Assembly (NCBI RefSeq): GCF_900113905.1
Contig: NZ_FORC01000004.1
Coordinates: 372,001 to 436,000 of the forward strand
Length of the DNA: 64,000 nucleotides
Origin: Phytopseudomonas argentinensis
GTDB taxonomy: Bacteria; Pseudomonadota; Gammaproteobacteria; Pseudomonadales; Pseudomonadaceae
Direction: 5' to 3'
Shown: positions 28,144-35,185 of the stretch, piece after piece
How the letters are laid out: every line of letters begins with the position of its first letter
How positions within the stretch are numbered: the stretch's first letter is position 1
The notes under the pieces: generated by a model
Database searches by the model: none
Seen by the model: the letters and a program-made list of their open reading frames with translations, nothing else
What the model was told of the DNA's origin: nothing
Position numbers and translations under genes: made by a program

Positions 28144-29076
28144 ATGAACAAATCCATCCGTAACGCCCTGGCAGCCCTCGCCACTGCCGCCCTGCCCGTC
28201 ATCTCCATGGCCGCCGATTCCCTGGCCGAGATCCCGCACACCGCCAGCACCGTCACCACCCAGGACGGCGTCGAGCTGTACTACAAGGACTGGGGGCCGA
28301 AAAATGGCCAGGTGGTGATGTTCAGCCACGGCTGGCCGCTGAACTCGGACAGCTGGGAATCGCAAATGGAGTTTCTCGCCGAAAAAGGCTACCGCGTGAT
28401 CGCCCACGACCGACGCGGCCACGGCCGCTCCAGCCAGCCCTGGGACGGCAACGACATGGATCACTACGCCGACGACCTGGCCGCCGTGATCGCCGCGCTG
28501 CACGTCAAGGACGTGACCCTGGTGGGCTTTTCCACCGGCGGGGGCGAAGTGGCCCGCTACATCGGCCGGCATGGCACCGGGCTGGTGAAAAAGGCTGCGC
28601 TGATCAGCGCCGTACCGCCGATCATGCTCAAGTCCGACAGCAACCCGAACGGCCTGCCGCTTTCGGTATTCGATGGCCTGCGCAAGGCTTCCAAGGAAGA
28701 CCGCTCGCAGCTGTACCTGGATATCGCCTCCGGCCCGTTCTTCGGCTACAACCGCCCCGGTGCCAAACCGTCCCAGGGTCGCATCCAGTCCTTCTGGAGG
28801 CAGGGCATGACCGCCGGCGCGAAAAACACCTACGACTCCATCGCCGCCTTCTCCGCTACCGACTTCCGCCAGGACCTCGCCAAGTTCGACATCCCGACCC
28901 TGGTGATCCACGGTGACGACGACCAGATCGTGCCCATCGAGACCTCGGGCAAAGCCTCGGCAGCGTTGATCAAGGGCGCCAAGCTGATCGTCTACAAAGG
29001 CGCCCCCCACGGCCTGGCCGACACCAACAAGGACCAGCTGAACCAGGACCTGTTGAACTTTCTGCAGGCCAAGTAA
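28144..29076 (+). CDS. Exported alpha/beta hydrolase, non-heme haloperoxidase (chloroperoxidase) type
   Basis: A 310-residue alpha/beta hydrolase. The oxyanion region is FSHGWPLNSDSW, the nucleophile is S130 in GFSTGGGE, the acid is in VIHGDDDQIVP and the histidine in GAPHGLAD. These match cofactor-free haloperoxidase/perhydrolase-type esterases. Unusually for that mostly cytosolic family it starts with a signal peptide (MNKSIRNALAALATAALPVISMAA), so the enzyme should work in the periplasm. GAGGAACAGGTC precedes the ATG. It is divergent from the AraC gene and ends at a clear terminator, so it is monocistronic. Confidence 0.87.
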   Translation: MNKSIRNALAALATAALPVISMAADSLAEIPHTASTVTTQDGVELYYKDWGPKNGQVVMFSHGWPLNSDSWESQMEFLAEKGYRVIAHDRRGHGRSSQPWDGNDMDHYADDLAAVIAALHVKDVTLVGFSTGGGEVARYIGRHGTGLVKKAALISAVPPIMLKSDSNPNGLPLSVFDGLRKASKEDRSQLYLDIASGPFFGYNRPGAKPSQGRIQSFWRQGMTAGAKNTYDSIAAFSATDFRQDLAKFDIPTLVIHGDDDQIVPIETSGKASAALIKGAKLIVYKGAPHGLADTNKDQLNQDLLNFLQAK

Positions 29077-29090
29077 CAGAGCTGAAACAA

Positions 29091-29122
29091 ACAAGCCGGC
29101 ACGCGAGTGCCGGCTTGTTTTC
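29091..29122 (+). terminator. Rho-independent terminator of the hydrolase gene
   Basis: A 12-bp perfect stem ACAAGCCGGCAC / GTGCCGGCTTGT with a GCGA tetraloop is followed by TTTTCGTC. It lies 15 nt after the hydrolase stop codon. Confidence 0.85.
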
Positions 29123-29531
29123 GTCTGTTTAAACTACCTGAATGCACTGCGCCGCGAGCGTGCAGGAAGGATCCAGCCTCAGCGGCTGAATGGGCGGCAA
29201 GCCAATGGCTCTTGCTGCAAGTGAAAAGCCAGGCTTTCTTAATGCTGTTCACTGAAGAAAAAACGTCGCTCTTGAGAAAATGGAAACGGGCGTTTTTCTT
29301 GATTTTTCCAGGCCAATACGAACGATCGCTCATCTTTTTACAGTCCAGGTGAACAGCATTGCGCTCTTGGAGAGCTTTGTTACCGTTTGCGCGCCTGTTG
29401 GGCGTACTCGCCGAAGGCAGTACGCCGTGCCAGGCTGGCGGCAGGCCTCTGCAGTCACCCTCGGACGGCGCACTGTTCGCTTAGGCTCCTGAGTGCGCCC
29501 TACGCCCCTTAACCAAACGTTAGGTGTCATC
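29123..29531. other. Gene-free stretch with lower GC, two related hairpins and half of an attC-like site
   Basis: From 29123 to ~29380 I see no gene; base composition is lower in GC than the flanks. Two hairpins with related 8-bp stems follow: GGCGTACT/AGTACGCC (29401-29408 with 29419-29426) and GGCGCACT/AGTGCGCC (29467-29474 with 29492-29499). The end reads CTTAACCAAACGTTAGGT (29508-29525). This matches the right half of integron attC sites, with R' GTTAGGT at 29519-29525 as a GTTRRRY core. The left half (RYYYAAC plus L'') is not recognisable, so the site looks decayed. Confidence 0.55.
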
Positions 29532-29840
29532 GTGAGAGCGTCTGAGCTGTGGTCGGAAGAAGAATACGCCGCGTACCTTGGTAACGAGCGGCACTTGTTC
29601 GCCTGGTGTCTCGTCAAGTACGGTGCAGTGGCTCCAGCGCAAGCGCAAATTGCCGCTAAGATCCGATATCCATATGAGTCAGCGGATGAGCCGCACCGGG
29701 GCCTCATCTTTCATGACGAGGCTTGGCATTGGGCCATGCTCCACCTCTTTGGCGAAAGCTATTGTCATACTCAGCCTGACCTCGAATCGCCTTCGCCAGA
29801 GTACCGAAGTGAAGTGTCGAGACAGCTCAGCGACATCTAG
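29532..29840 (+). CDS. Small orphan protein in integron-cassette position
   Basis: A 102-residue protein of unknown function, starting with GTG only 7 nt after the GTTAGGT core, which is the typical placement of a cassette gene behind its recombination site. It has no signal peptide or membrane segment. The composition is rich in W, H, Y and E (ELWSEEEYAAYLGNERHLFAW; FHDEAWHWAMLHLFGESYCH), suggesting a compact soluble fold. GC content is below that of the neighbours, which fits transfer. No attC-like core follows within 160 nt and no integron integrase is in the window. An upstream in-frame extension would run through the recombination site and is rejected. Confidence 0.6.
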   Translation: MRASELWSEEEYAAYLGNERHLFAWCLVKYGAVAPAQAQIAAKIRYPYESADEPHRGLIFHDEAWHWAMLHLFGESYCHTQPDLESPSPEYRSEVSRQLSDI

Positions 29841-30006
29841 GGCGTCGGTCGAGGTGCTCCTTCTGGCCGATGAGCGCTGCGCCAAGATCGCCGCGCAGCC
29901 CTCTTACTTCCAGTCGGTAAAAAGGGGCAGATTTCTTTATCGATAAAGGCGCAAGGCAGACAGCAGCCACCTGGAGCGACTTAGGGCAGACCACGCTGGA
30001 CCGTGA

Positions 30007-30720
30007 CTAAACCTTAAACTCCCATCCGCACTCAACCCGATTTCGCCCTGCATTCTTCCCCCGATAAAGCGCCGCATCCGCCTGCTGCAGGCATTTGTCG
30101 AACGCCTGTACGCTTTCGAATTGCTCTGAAACGCCGATAGTCGCCGTGCAGCGAATGGCCTGGCCGCGGCTCAAATCAGGCACTTCGATTTTTTCGATGG
30201 CCGCGCGCATGCGCTCTGCCAGGTGCAGCACACCAGCGCTGTCCGAGCCGAGGGCGATGACCAGGAACTCTTCCCCGCCCAACCGGCAGATCAGATCACC
30301 CTGGCGGGCGGTGGCCGTGATTACATCGGCGACGTGGCACAGCACCAAATCGCCGGCCTGATGACCATGGATATCGTTGATGCGTTTGAAATGGTCGATG
30401 TCGGCGATCACCAAAAAGGCAGGCTGCGCAGTACGAAAGCGAAAATGAGCGCCCAGGGCGTCCATCAGCCCACGGCGGTTGAGCAGTCGCGTGAGTGGGT
30501 CGTGGGCGGCCAGGCTGCGCAGCTCGTCGGTCAGGCGGCGCAGCACCAGCCACACCGCACAGGGCGGCAACACGGTCGCCAGGAAAGACATGTACAAGTA
30601 GAAGAGCTTCTGGAAGCCACTACTCATGTCCAGCGCCGCCATACCACCGCTGACAATCATCACGAACTTGGCGGCGTTCAGCGCGCCGATGCCGGCGATC
30701 AATGCGGCAATCACCCGCAT
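30007..30720 (-). pseudogene. Diguanylate cyclase, C-terminal part after an apparent frameshift
   Basis: These 237 residues hold the last two membrane segments (~5-25, ~38-60) and a GGDEF domain (~70-230). The active site is GGEEF (148-152) and the inhibitory I-site RQGD (139-142) lies five residues upstream, so the catalytic half looks able to make and sense cyclic di-GMP. DPLTRLLNRRGL marks the domain start. The frame begins at an ATG at 30720 that lies 10 nt inside the end of the upstream frame. The upstream frame ends ...RTFARDLRVE and this one continues MRVIAALIAG, which reads as one protein if one A is restored in GTTGA-ATG. It could still be made by reinitiation. Confidence 0.72.
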
Positions 30721-31175
30721 TCAACCCGTAGATCCCTGGCGAAAGTGCGGCTGCCGTACAGCGCCGCCAGCGTCATGAGCAGGAAGAGCAGCGCACAGAC
30801 GCCGGCCAACAAGGCGTGCCGTGCCTCATTGCCGAGCCAGAGCTGTACCACTGCCTGGGCAATGCTGTAGGTGCCAGCCAGGATGAGTAGCGGGCGCAAC
30901 ACAGCTGTAGGCCGCTCGAAAAAGCGCATGGCACCAAGTACGTAGGTGACAGGCGCACAGAGCGTCAGAGTGTGGTTGATCACGCTTAACGCACTCCAGC
31001 CGGGCGCACCGCCGACCAGCTGGAGGATGTAAGCAAGGCCCAGTAGCAGATTGCCGAGGGCGAACACATCCATGCCCATTTTCTTGTCGGAGAGCCGGGT
31101 GCTGATCAGCACGAACATCACGCTGAAACACAGCAGGTACAGACAGAGCATGCCAAGGATGACGGTTGTGACCAT
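30711..31175 (-). pseudogene. Diguanylate cyclase, N-terminal membrane part before the frameshift
   Basis: A 154-residue membrane region with about five hydrophobic helices starting MVTTVILGMLCLYLLCFSV. Together with the two helices in the next frame it would give a seven-segment membrane sensor fused to GGDEF, the length (~390 residues) expected for this type. I chose ATG 31175, which opens directly into the first membrane helix. The alternative upstream start at 31253 would add 26 residues with no support. The piece alone has no output domain, so unless the frame is restored or the second ATG is used the sensor is uncoupled. Confidence 0.7.
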
Positions 31176-31447
31176 TGGGTTCGCGCAGGTGAGAAATGGG
31201 TAGGCGGGACTCGATGTTGGAACGATGCACCCCGCAAGGCGGGGAGTCGTCACTTAAATGGCCATTTGATATCGCCTTATGCTAGCCAGGTGTTGGCCTG
31301 GAAGGCAATCGCCTGACAAGCAGAACAGGTTGCCCGCCTAATCAGGTGTGCCCAGGCCGACCAATTGCACGCCACCTGGTATCTCAGCGGCTAGAGTTCA
31401 AGGTGCACAGCCCGCCTGGGCTGCCCATAGCGACATGGAGAATCACT

Positions 31448-31711
31448 ATGCCAAAAGCACTTATCACTCTGGCTGCCGCCCTGTTCGTATCTGCCACGGT
31501 CATTCCGGCGGCCATGGCAGAAAGCCCGGCCGAAAAAAGCGTTCGCGAGGAGGCTCGGGGTATGGAGAAGGATGCCAAGCACGATGCCCACGAAGTGGAC
31601 AAGGGTGAGCATCACAGCGCCGAGGAGATCGACAAAGGCATCGACCACAACAGCAAGGAGCGCCACAAGGCCGACAAACATATCGACAAGGAACTGAAAA
31701 AAGACCTGTAA
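31448..31711 (+). CDS. Small exported, highly charged His/Lys/Asp/Glu-rich protein
   Basis: An 87-residue protein with a signal peptide (MPKALITLAAALFVSATVIPAAMA-E). The mature ~63 residues are almost all charged or His (EKDAKHDAHEVDKGEHHSAE, DKHIDKELKKDL), predicted as one helix or disordered. The heptad-like HxxDK spacing and six histidines suggest metal or polyanion binding in the periplasm, but no function is known to me. A GGAGAATC ribosome site supports the ATG at 31448. Neighbours are unrelated. Confidence 0.75.
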   Translation: MPKALITLAAALFVSATVIPAAMAESPAEKSVREEARGMEKDAKHDAHEVDKGEHHSAEEIDKGIDHNSKERHKADKHIDKELKKDL

Positions 31712-31817
31712 GTGGCAGAGGCGGTAACCCGGCAGACGAGTTGCCGCCCTCGGCCATGAACAGCTTACTTAACGCCTGCCAACTCCCACCTCAAGCCAGC
31801 CGGCTCCATCTCGTTTC

Positions 31818-31841
31818 TTACGCCATCCTGTAATGGCGTAA
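31818..31841. promoter_or_regulatory. Perfect 9-bp inverted repeat TTACGCCAT-N6-ATGGCGTAA
   Basis: The symmetric 24-nt site lies 106 nt upstream of the 77-residue gene at 31947 and is followed by an AT-rich AAATACCC stretch. Its size and symmetry suit a dimeric repressor. No T-run follows on either strand, so it is not a standard terminator. Confidence 0.4.
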
Positions 31842-31946
31842 AATACCCATTTGCAATGAAGTCCTGGCACCTGACAGGAACAGCAAGCGCTGCCGTCAAC
31901 CTTCAACGGTAGCAATCACCAATTTCAACGCGAACGACGAGGATCT

Positions 31947-32180
31947 ATGGGCCAGCGCCAAACCCAGCTATTGAAGCAGGACCTGAAAGCCGTCGCCGAA
32001 GACCTGCGATGGGTCTCCGTCGACCTGGTAAAGATTGCCGAGCGGCTCAGGGGAACCAATAACGAGGCGGATGCCTGGGCCATTCTGCGCATGGTCGGCG
32101 TGCTGACCAATGATGAAGACCGACTCAGCAAATACGCCGGCGAGATCAAGGCCGGGCGTATCGTTCGCTCCAAAGGGTGA
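31947..32180 (+). CDS. Small hypothetical cytosolic protein
   Basis: A 77-residue protein that I do not recognise. It is predicted almost wholly helical (QLLKQDLKAVAEDLRWVSVDLVKIAERLRG), with alternating hydrophobic and charged residues suggesting a coiled coil or helical bundle. There is no signal peptide. GACGAGGATCT before the ATG is an acceptable ribosome site. It stands alone; the inverted repeat at 31818 may control it. Confidence 0.6.
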   Translation: MGQRQTQLLKQDLKAVAEDLRWVSVDLVKIAERLRGTNNEADAWAILRMVGVLTNDEDRLSKYAGEIKAGRIVRSKG

Positions 32181-32265
32181 GCGGTAAGCGGCAATCTGTC
32201 AGTTCACCGCTGCCAAGATAAAGCCAGCAGCTTGAGTCGCCAAATCGCTTCGCCAGCCGCTTGCG

Positions 32266-32724
32266 TCAGTCCAAGGCGCCATTGAGCACTTCGTAGATGA
32301 CCCCGGTAGCCACTGCAACAAGAATCAGATCCACCCCGGCCTGCATCCATTCGTAGCCGTCATAGCGCGGCAGTTGCCCCAGCAGCCGGCCATCCAGCTT
32401 CTTGGCGATGCCCGGCGGTAAAGGTTTGCCACGCGCCAGGTTCTTCTGGATGCCCGGCGGCAGCGTCGGTGCAGGCGACCAGTAGGAGCGATTGCCCTGC
32501 AGGATGCTCAATATGCCACCGCGATCGATGGATGGGCCGCCATGGCGCCCTCCTTCGTTGAACCCGCCACCTTGTTTGCCTGGCCCCTGATAGTGCTGGG
32601 CCTGACCTTTGCCATTGCCCTGCCCATGGCCTTTGCCATTACCCGGGTCGGCGGCAGCCAGGCATGGCCCGATGGCCATCGCGATTGAAACAACGGCTGT
32701 CATAAGCAGGCGTGAACTGGCCAT
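32266..32724 (-). CDS. CigR/RcnB-like exported protein
   Basis: A 152-residue exported protein. A signal peptide (MASSRLLMTAVVSIAMAIGPCLA) is followed by a Gly/Gln/Lys/His-rich linker (~25-65) and then the family core LPPGIQKNLARGKPLPPGIAKKLDGR and YDGYEWMQAGVDLILVAVATGVI. This pattern is that of the anti-virulence regulator CigR family related to the RcnB domain. Its role in Pseudomonas is unclear; in Salmonella CigR is a membrane-linked modulator. The final hydrophobic segment may anchor it. ATG 32724 begins the signal peptide, whereas 32763 would add 13 residues before it. Confidence 0.7.
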   Translation of the reverse strand: MASSRLLMTAVVSIAMAIGPCLAAADPGNGKGHGQGNGKGQAQHYQGPGKQGGGFNEGGRHGGPSIDRGGILSILQGNRSYWSPAPTLPPGIQKNLARGKPLPPGIAKKLDGRLLGQLPRYDGYEWMQAGVDLILVAVATGVIYEVLNGALD

Positions 32725-32863
32725 CTCAATGTTCCCTTCCGATAACAGAGAATCCCAGCACAATAGACGCCCGGCGCGTCATAAGTTCCGGGCTCCTCGA
32801 CTTGACCGGAGCACGGTCCGGGGCTGCCAATGCGTCGCCGTAGGCGTAGAGAACCAAAGGGGC

Positions 32864-33136
32864 TCAGATCGCCTGGGAGGTACTCAGCTGACTCAGCGCG
32901 AGCAATGACTTGGCCGCCTCGCTGCTGATCACCGGAGTGTCATCCGGGCTTTCCTCGCGCTGCAGTTGCAGGAAGGCGCGAAAGTCATCGGCAGGCACCG
33001 GGGTAGCGATGCCCTGAGACCAACCGCCCTCGACTCGATACAAGCCACAGGTGCGGCAATCGCATGCCGCATAGGTACCCGTTTTGGAAATCAGCCAGGC
33101 GTCGTCGCCACAGATAAAGCATCTCACTACCGTCAC
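32864..33136 (-). CDS. Small zinc-ribbon hypothetical protein
   Basis: A 90-residue cytosolic protein. Two cysteine pairs near the N-terminus (C6-x2-C9 in RCFICGD, then CDCRTCG at ~25-31) form a likely zinc ribbon. The remainder is helical (DDFRAFLQLQREES; AAKSLLALSQL). The function is unknown. It is the last recognisable chromosomal gene before the integrase remnant and the prophage. Confidence 0.6.
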   Translation of the reverse strand: MTVVRCFICGDDAWLISKTGTYAACDCRTCGLYRVEGGWSQGIATPVPADDFRAFLQLQREESPDDTPVISSEAAKSLLALSQLSTSQAI

Positions 33137-33285
33137 CTCATCGACATGCGTGGGAAATACCGCGTCTGTATTTAGTGACAGAGGCTCTGTGACGGGGATT
33201 CAGGAAAGTTTACGGCTTTCAGCCGAACGGTGCTCCGGCTGCAGGCGCGCCGTGAAACGGTCTGCCACTGTGCAGGCAAGCATTG

Positions 33286-33510
33286 CGGCGGGGCCTATCG
33301 CAGCCGCGATACAACTGCCGGCACAGCTATGCGACAATAGGCGCAAATATCAGGCTTGAAACCCCGCCTTTATTGCCCGGCAGCTCAGTCACGCCGAGTG
33401 AATGCTGCCCTCAACCTCCGCGCATATGGCTCAACTCGACCTCGGACTGGTGCGAGCTGGATCGGCTCGAAATCGCAGCCAGCCTCACAAAAGCGCTCAT
33501 AACTTATTGA
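33286..33510 (+). pseudogene. Decayed 3' end of a tyrosine integrase gene
   Basis: Three integrase motifs appear in order, in alternating frames. YNCRHSYATIGA in one frame contains the HxxR-type RHSYAT box. NPAFIARQLSHAE (about 33358-33396), another frame, carries the GH-box equivalent. WLNSTSDWCELDRLE, back in the first frame, is the C-terminal tail ending at a double stop near 33513. At least two small indels are needed to join them. The catalytic tyrosine segment is lost. It differs in type from the prophage's own integrase at 63 kb (HDLRK / NHALG) and points right, toward the prophage junction. It marks an earlier element at the same site. Confidence 0.72.
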
Positions 33511-33632
33511 TAGGTAACACCTTTGATCTCCACCGCTAACATCACCATGCAGTTCTGCATGGGGTTTTAAGGTGGTCTAAGTGTGGTTTTACGCGGGCTG
33601 TAGCCCACCAGAACCACCACCAAAGTCAAAGA

Positions 33633-33654
33633 CTGCCCCAAAATCTGCCCCAAA
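33633..33654. repeat. Direct repeat CTGCCCCAAA x2 near left prophage end
   Basis: Two copies of CTGCCCCAAA (33633-33642, 33645-33654) at a 12-nt period. Short tandem TGGGGCA-type repeats beside an attachment core can be arm-type integrase sites. Here this is a guess supported only by position. Confidence 0.3.
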
Positions 33655-33663
33655 CAGCGGCCA

Positions 33664-33710
33664 CAAAAAAAGGCCCGACACCCCAGTTAGTAACTGGGAT
33701 GCCGGGCCTT
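33664..33710 (-). terminator. Strong terminator at the end of the prophage late operon
   Basis: The stem AAGGCCCG ... CGGGCCTT, extended with CCCAGT/ACTGGG around a TAGTA-type loop and two mismatches, is followed in the leftward direction by seven T residues. It lies just beyond the last leftward gene and would stop late transcription from entering the chromosome. Confidence 0.8.
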
Positions 33711-33765
33711 ATCGATCAGCTCGCAAACGATTACATCAACCTTCCCTCTCGCCCGTTCTGGGCAC

Positions 33766-34035
33766 TCAATCTCCATCGTAAATCGAAACAACACCCTGCC
33801 CCTTATTGACCCAGGTATCTTCAGGCGCGCTGGGCGACTGCAGCAGGATAACCTCGACCTTCTGACCGGGCTTCGGCTCAGCGGGTGTAATACGGGCGTA
33901 TCGATACGGCTGCCGCAGATCGGCATTCCAGTATGAATTCGCGTTGCGATTGAACTCCCAAATTGCTGCACCCTGGGAAATTCCTATCTTCTTATCAAGG
34001 CTGAGCCCCCACCCCTTCATCTCTACCGTCAGCAT
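33766..34035 (-). CDS. Hypothetical prophage-end protein
   Basis: An 89-residue soluble protein I do not recognise. It has a beta-rich look (ISQGAAIWEFNRNANSYWNADLRQPYRYARI; KVEVILLQS), with many aromatic residues and no signal peptide. TGAGGATTTTCGT precedes the ATG. It is the last gene of the leftward late unit, 70 nt beyond the spanin gene, and the strong terminator follows. In this position it could be a lysogenic-conversion gene. Confidence 0.6.
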   Translation of the reverse strand: MLTVEMKGWGLSLDKKIGISQGAAIWEFNRNANSYWNADLRQPYRYARITPAEPKPGQKVEVILLQSPSAPEDTWVNKGQGVVSIYDGD

Positions 34036-34105
34036 ACGAAAATCCTCATAGGCGAATGGCTGCAGTATACGCGCCTGGGCCGGAGGCCCCCCTCACCGTC
34101 CTCCC

Positions 34106-34681
34106 TCATCCCCCAATCGACACTTTTCGCACGTACGCCTGGCACGCCGTCAGGGCAATGATCGCCCGGTCGCCTCGGTTGGCGATGCCGACAATTCGTT
34201 GAGCAGCTCCTGGGTCAATGTCGGCTCGGCCGGCGCCATCCACCAGACATCCGGCGCCGGCGGGCGTGGGCACTCCGTTGCCACTGCCACCACCGGCGGC
34301 GGGGTTGGCAACGAGGACTGACAGCCGGAGCTCAGCAGTAGCGAGGCGATCACGCAGGCGGCCAGCAGTTTTCTCAGCATCGGTCAGCTTCCTGTATTCA
34401 TTTTGGGATGAGGCCTGCAGCTGCTGCTCCAGCAGCAGGCGTTGCTTTTGGTTGCGGCGCTCCTGCGCGGCGGCGACCCGGCCGATCTCCGCCAGAGTCG
34501 CGGCGTGCAGCTCGTCGCGCTTGCTGAGCACGCGCTCGTGCTCAAGGGCCTGATCGCTCAGCTGGGCACTGTAGCTCTTCTCCTGATAGCGCCAGGCGCT
34601 GCCAGCGGCCAGGGTCATGAGCAGCAGCACGGTGGCCAGCACTGCGATGGCTTTGCCGGGGAACAGCTTCAGCCAGGTCAT
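34106..34681 (-). CDS. i-spanin (Rz-like)
   Basis: A 191-residue type II membrane protein. One N-terminal membrane helix (~11-30, IAVLATVLLLMTLAAG) is followed by a long coiled coil (~35-115, RVAAAQERRNQKQRLLLEQQLQ). This is the Rz architecture: inner-membrane anchor plus periplasmic rod. With the o-spanin nested in it, it would fuse inner and outer membranes in the last step of lysis. Its start overlaps the endolysin stop by 4 nt. The C-terminal ~70 residues overlap the rz1 frame and are compositionally odd for that reason. Confidence 0.82.
   Translation of the reverse strand: MTWLKLFPGKAIAVLATVLLLMTLAAGSAWRYQEKSYSAQLSDQALEHERVLSKRDELHAATLAEIGRVAAAQERRNQKQRLLLEQQLQASSQNEYRKLTDAEKTAGRLRDRLATAELRLSVLVANPAAGGGSGNGVPTPAGAGCLVDGAGRADIDPGAAQRIVGIANRGDRAIIALTACQAYVRKVSIGG
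34150..34380 (-). CDS. o-spanin lipoprotein (Rz1-like), nested in the i-spanin gene
   Basis: A 76-residue lipoprotein wholly inside the Rz-like gene in another frame. The signal peptide ends LLLSSGC20, a lipobox-type cleavage site. The mature part is proline-rich (LPTPPPVVAV; ECPRPPAPDVWW), as in Rz1 proteins, and would sit in the inner leaflet of the outer membrane. Nested Rz/Rz1 pairs are a known spanin arrangement, which makes this frame real despite the overlap. Confidence 0.82.
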   Translation of the reverse strand: MLRKLLAACVIASLLLSSGCQSSLPTPPPVVAVATECPRPPAPDVWWMAPAEPTLTQELLNELSASPTEATGRSLP

Positions 34682-35124
34682 GCCAGTGCCCGCCTGATGC
34701 CTTCCTCGATGACTTCAGGCTTGTATGGCTGCGCGCCGTTCTCGTGCTTGATGATCGAGATAACGAATGTGCGGAGCACGTCGGGCTTGCGCACATCGAT
34801 GATGTCGTTCGGCTTCACGCGCAACGCTTTTGCCACGGACGCGATGTAGGCCTCGGTGTCGTTTTCGTGCCCAGGCGCCCAGCGGTTGATGGTTTCACGC
34901 ACCGTGTCGATACCAGGGCCACCAACGCCCGGCATGCCGTCCTTGCCGCGGTAGTTGAGCAGCAGCTTGCCCAGGGCGCGGATGCCGTTCTCCGGTTCGT
35001 CGAAGCGAGCGAAGCGCGGGCGAGGTACACCTACTTCCAGGCCGAGCTGGCCGTTCCATTTGTTGCGCGGGTTGAAATCGATGTTGCCAGGGTTGTTGTT
35101 GCGGATGCCGCGACTGGTGCTCAT
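34678..35124 (-). CDS. Probable endolysin / virion-type peptidoglycan hydrolase
   Basis: A 148-residue protein starting MSTSRGIRNNNPGNIDFNPR, the signature of a Pseudomonas phage and prophage family often annotated as structural or endolysin protein. It resembles small lysozyme/transglycosylase-like domains. No signal peptide is seen, so it needs the holin to reach the wall. Its place directly upstream of the spanins in a lysis cassette supports an endolysin. The catalytic residues cannot be assigned with certainty. ATG 35124 follows CGGAGAAAACC; the longer frame to 35220 runs through the terminator at 35145-35165. Confidence 0.65.
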   Translation of the reverse strand: MSTSRGIRNNNPGNIDFNPRNKWNGQLGLEVGVPRPRFARFDEPENGIRALGKLLLNYRGKDGMPGVGGPGIDTVRETINRWAPGHENDTEAYIASVAKALRVKPNDIIDVRKPDVLRTFVISIIKHENGAQPYKPEVIEEGIRRALA

Positions 35125-35142
35125 GGTTTTCTCCGGACATGA

Positions 35143-35165
35143 AAAAGCCCGCACGAGGCGGGCTT
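35143..35165 (-). terminator. Terminator between cysteine hydrolase and endolysin genes
   Basis: An 8-bp stem AAGCCCGC/GCGGGCTT (35145-35152, 35158-35165) is followed leftward by TTTTTC. It would limit lysis-gene expression from the upstream tail transcript unless antiterminated. Confidence 0.75.
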
Positions 35166-35185
35166 GAGGACTGAATGCAGGATCG

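Noticed and set aside
29107..29352. An 81-codon plus-strand frame beginning inside the hydrolase terminator
   Set aside because: The start lies in the hairpin, no ribosome site is present and the translation shows no conserved feature. I treat the stretch as non-coding.
33137..33663. A tRNA or tmRNA 3' end as the integration target
   Set aside because: I found no cloverleaf, CCA-type end or tmRNA tail in the junction region.
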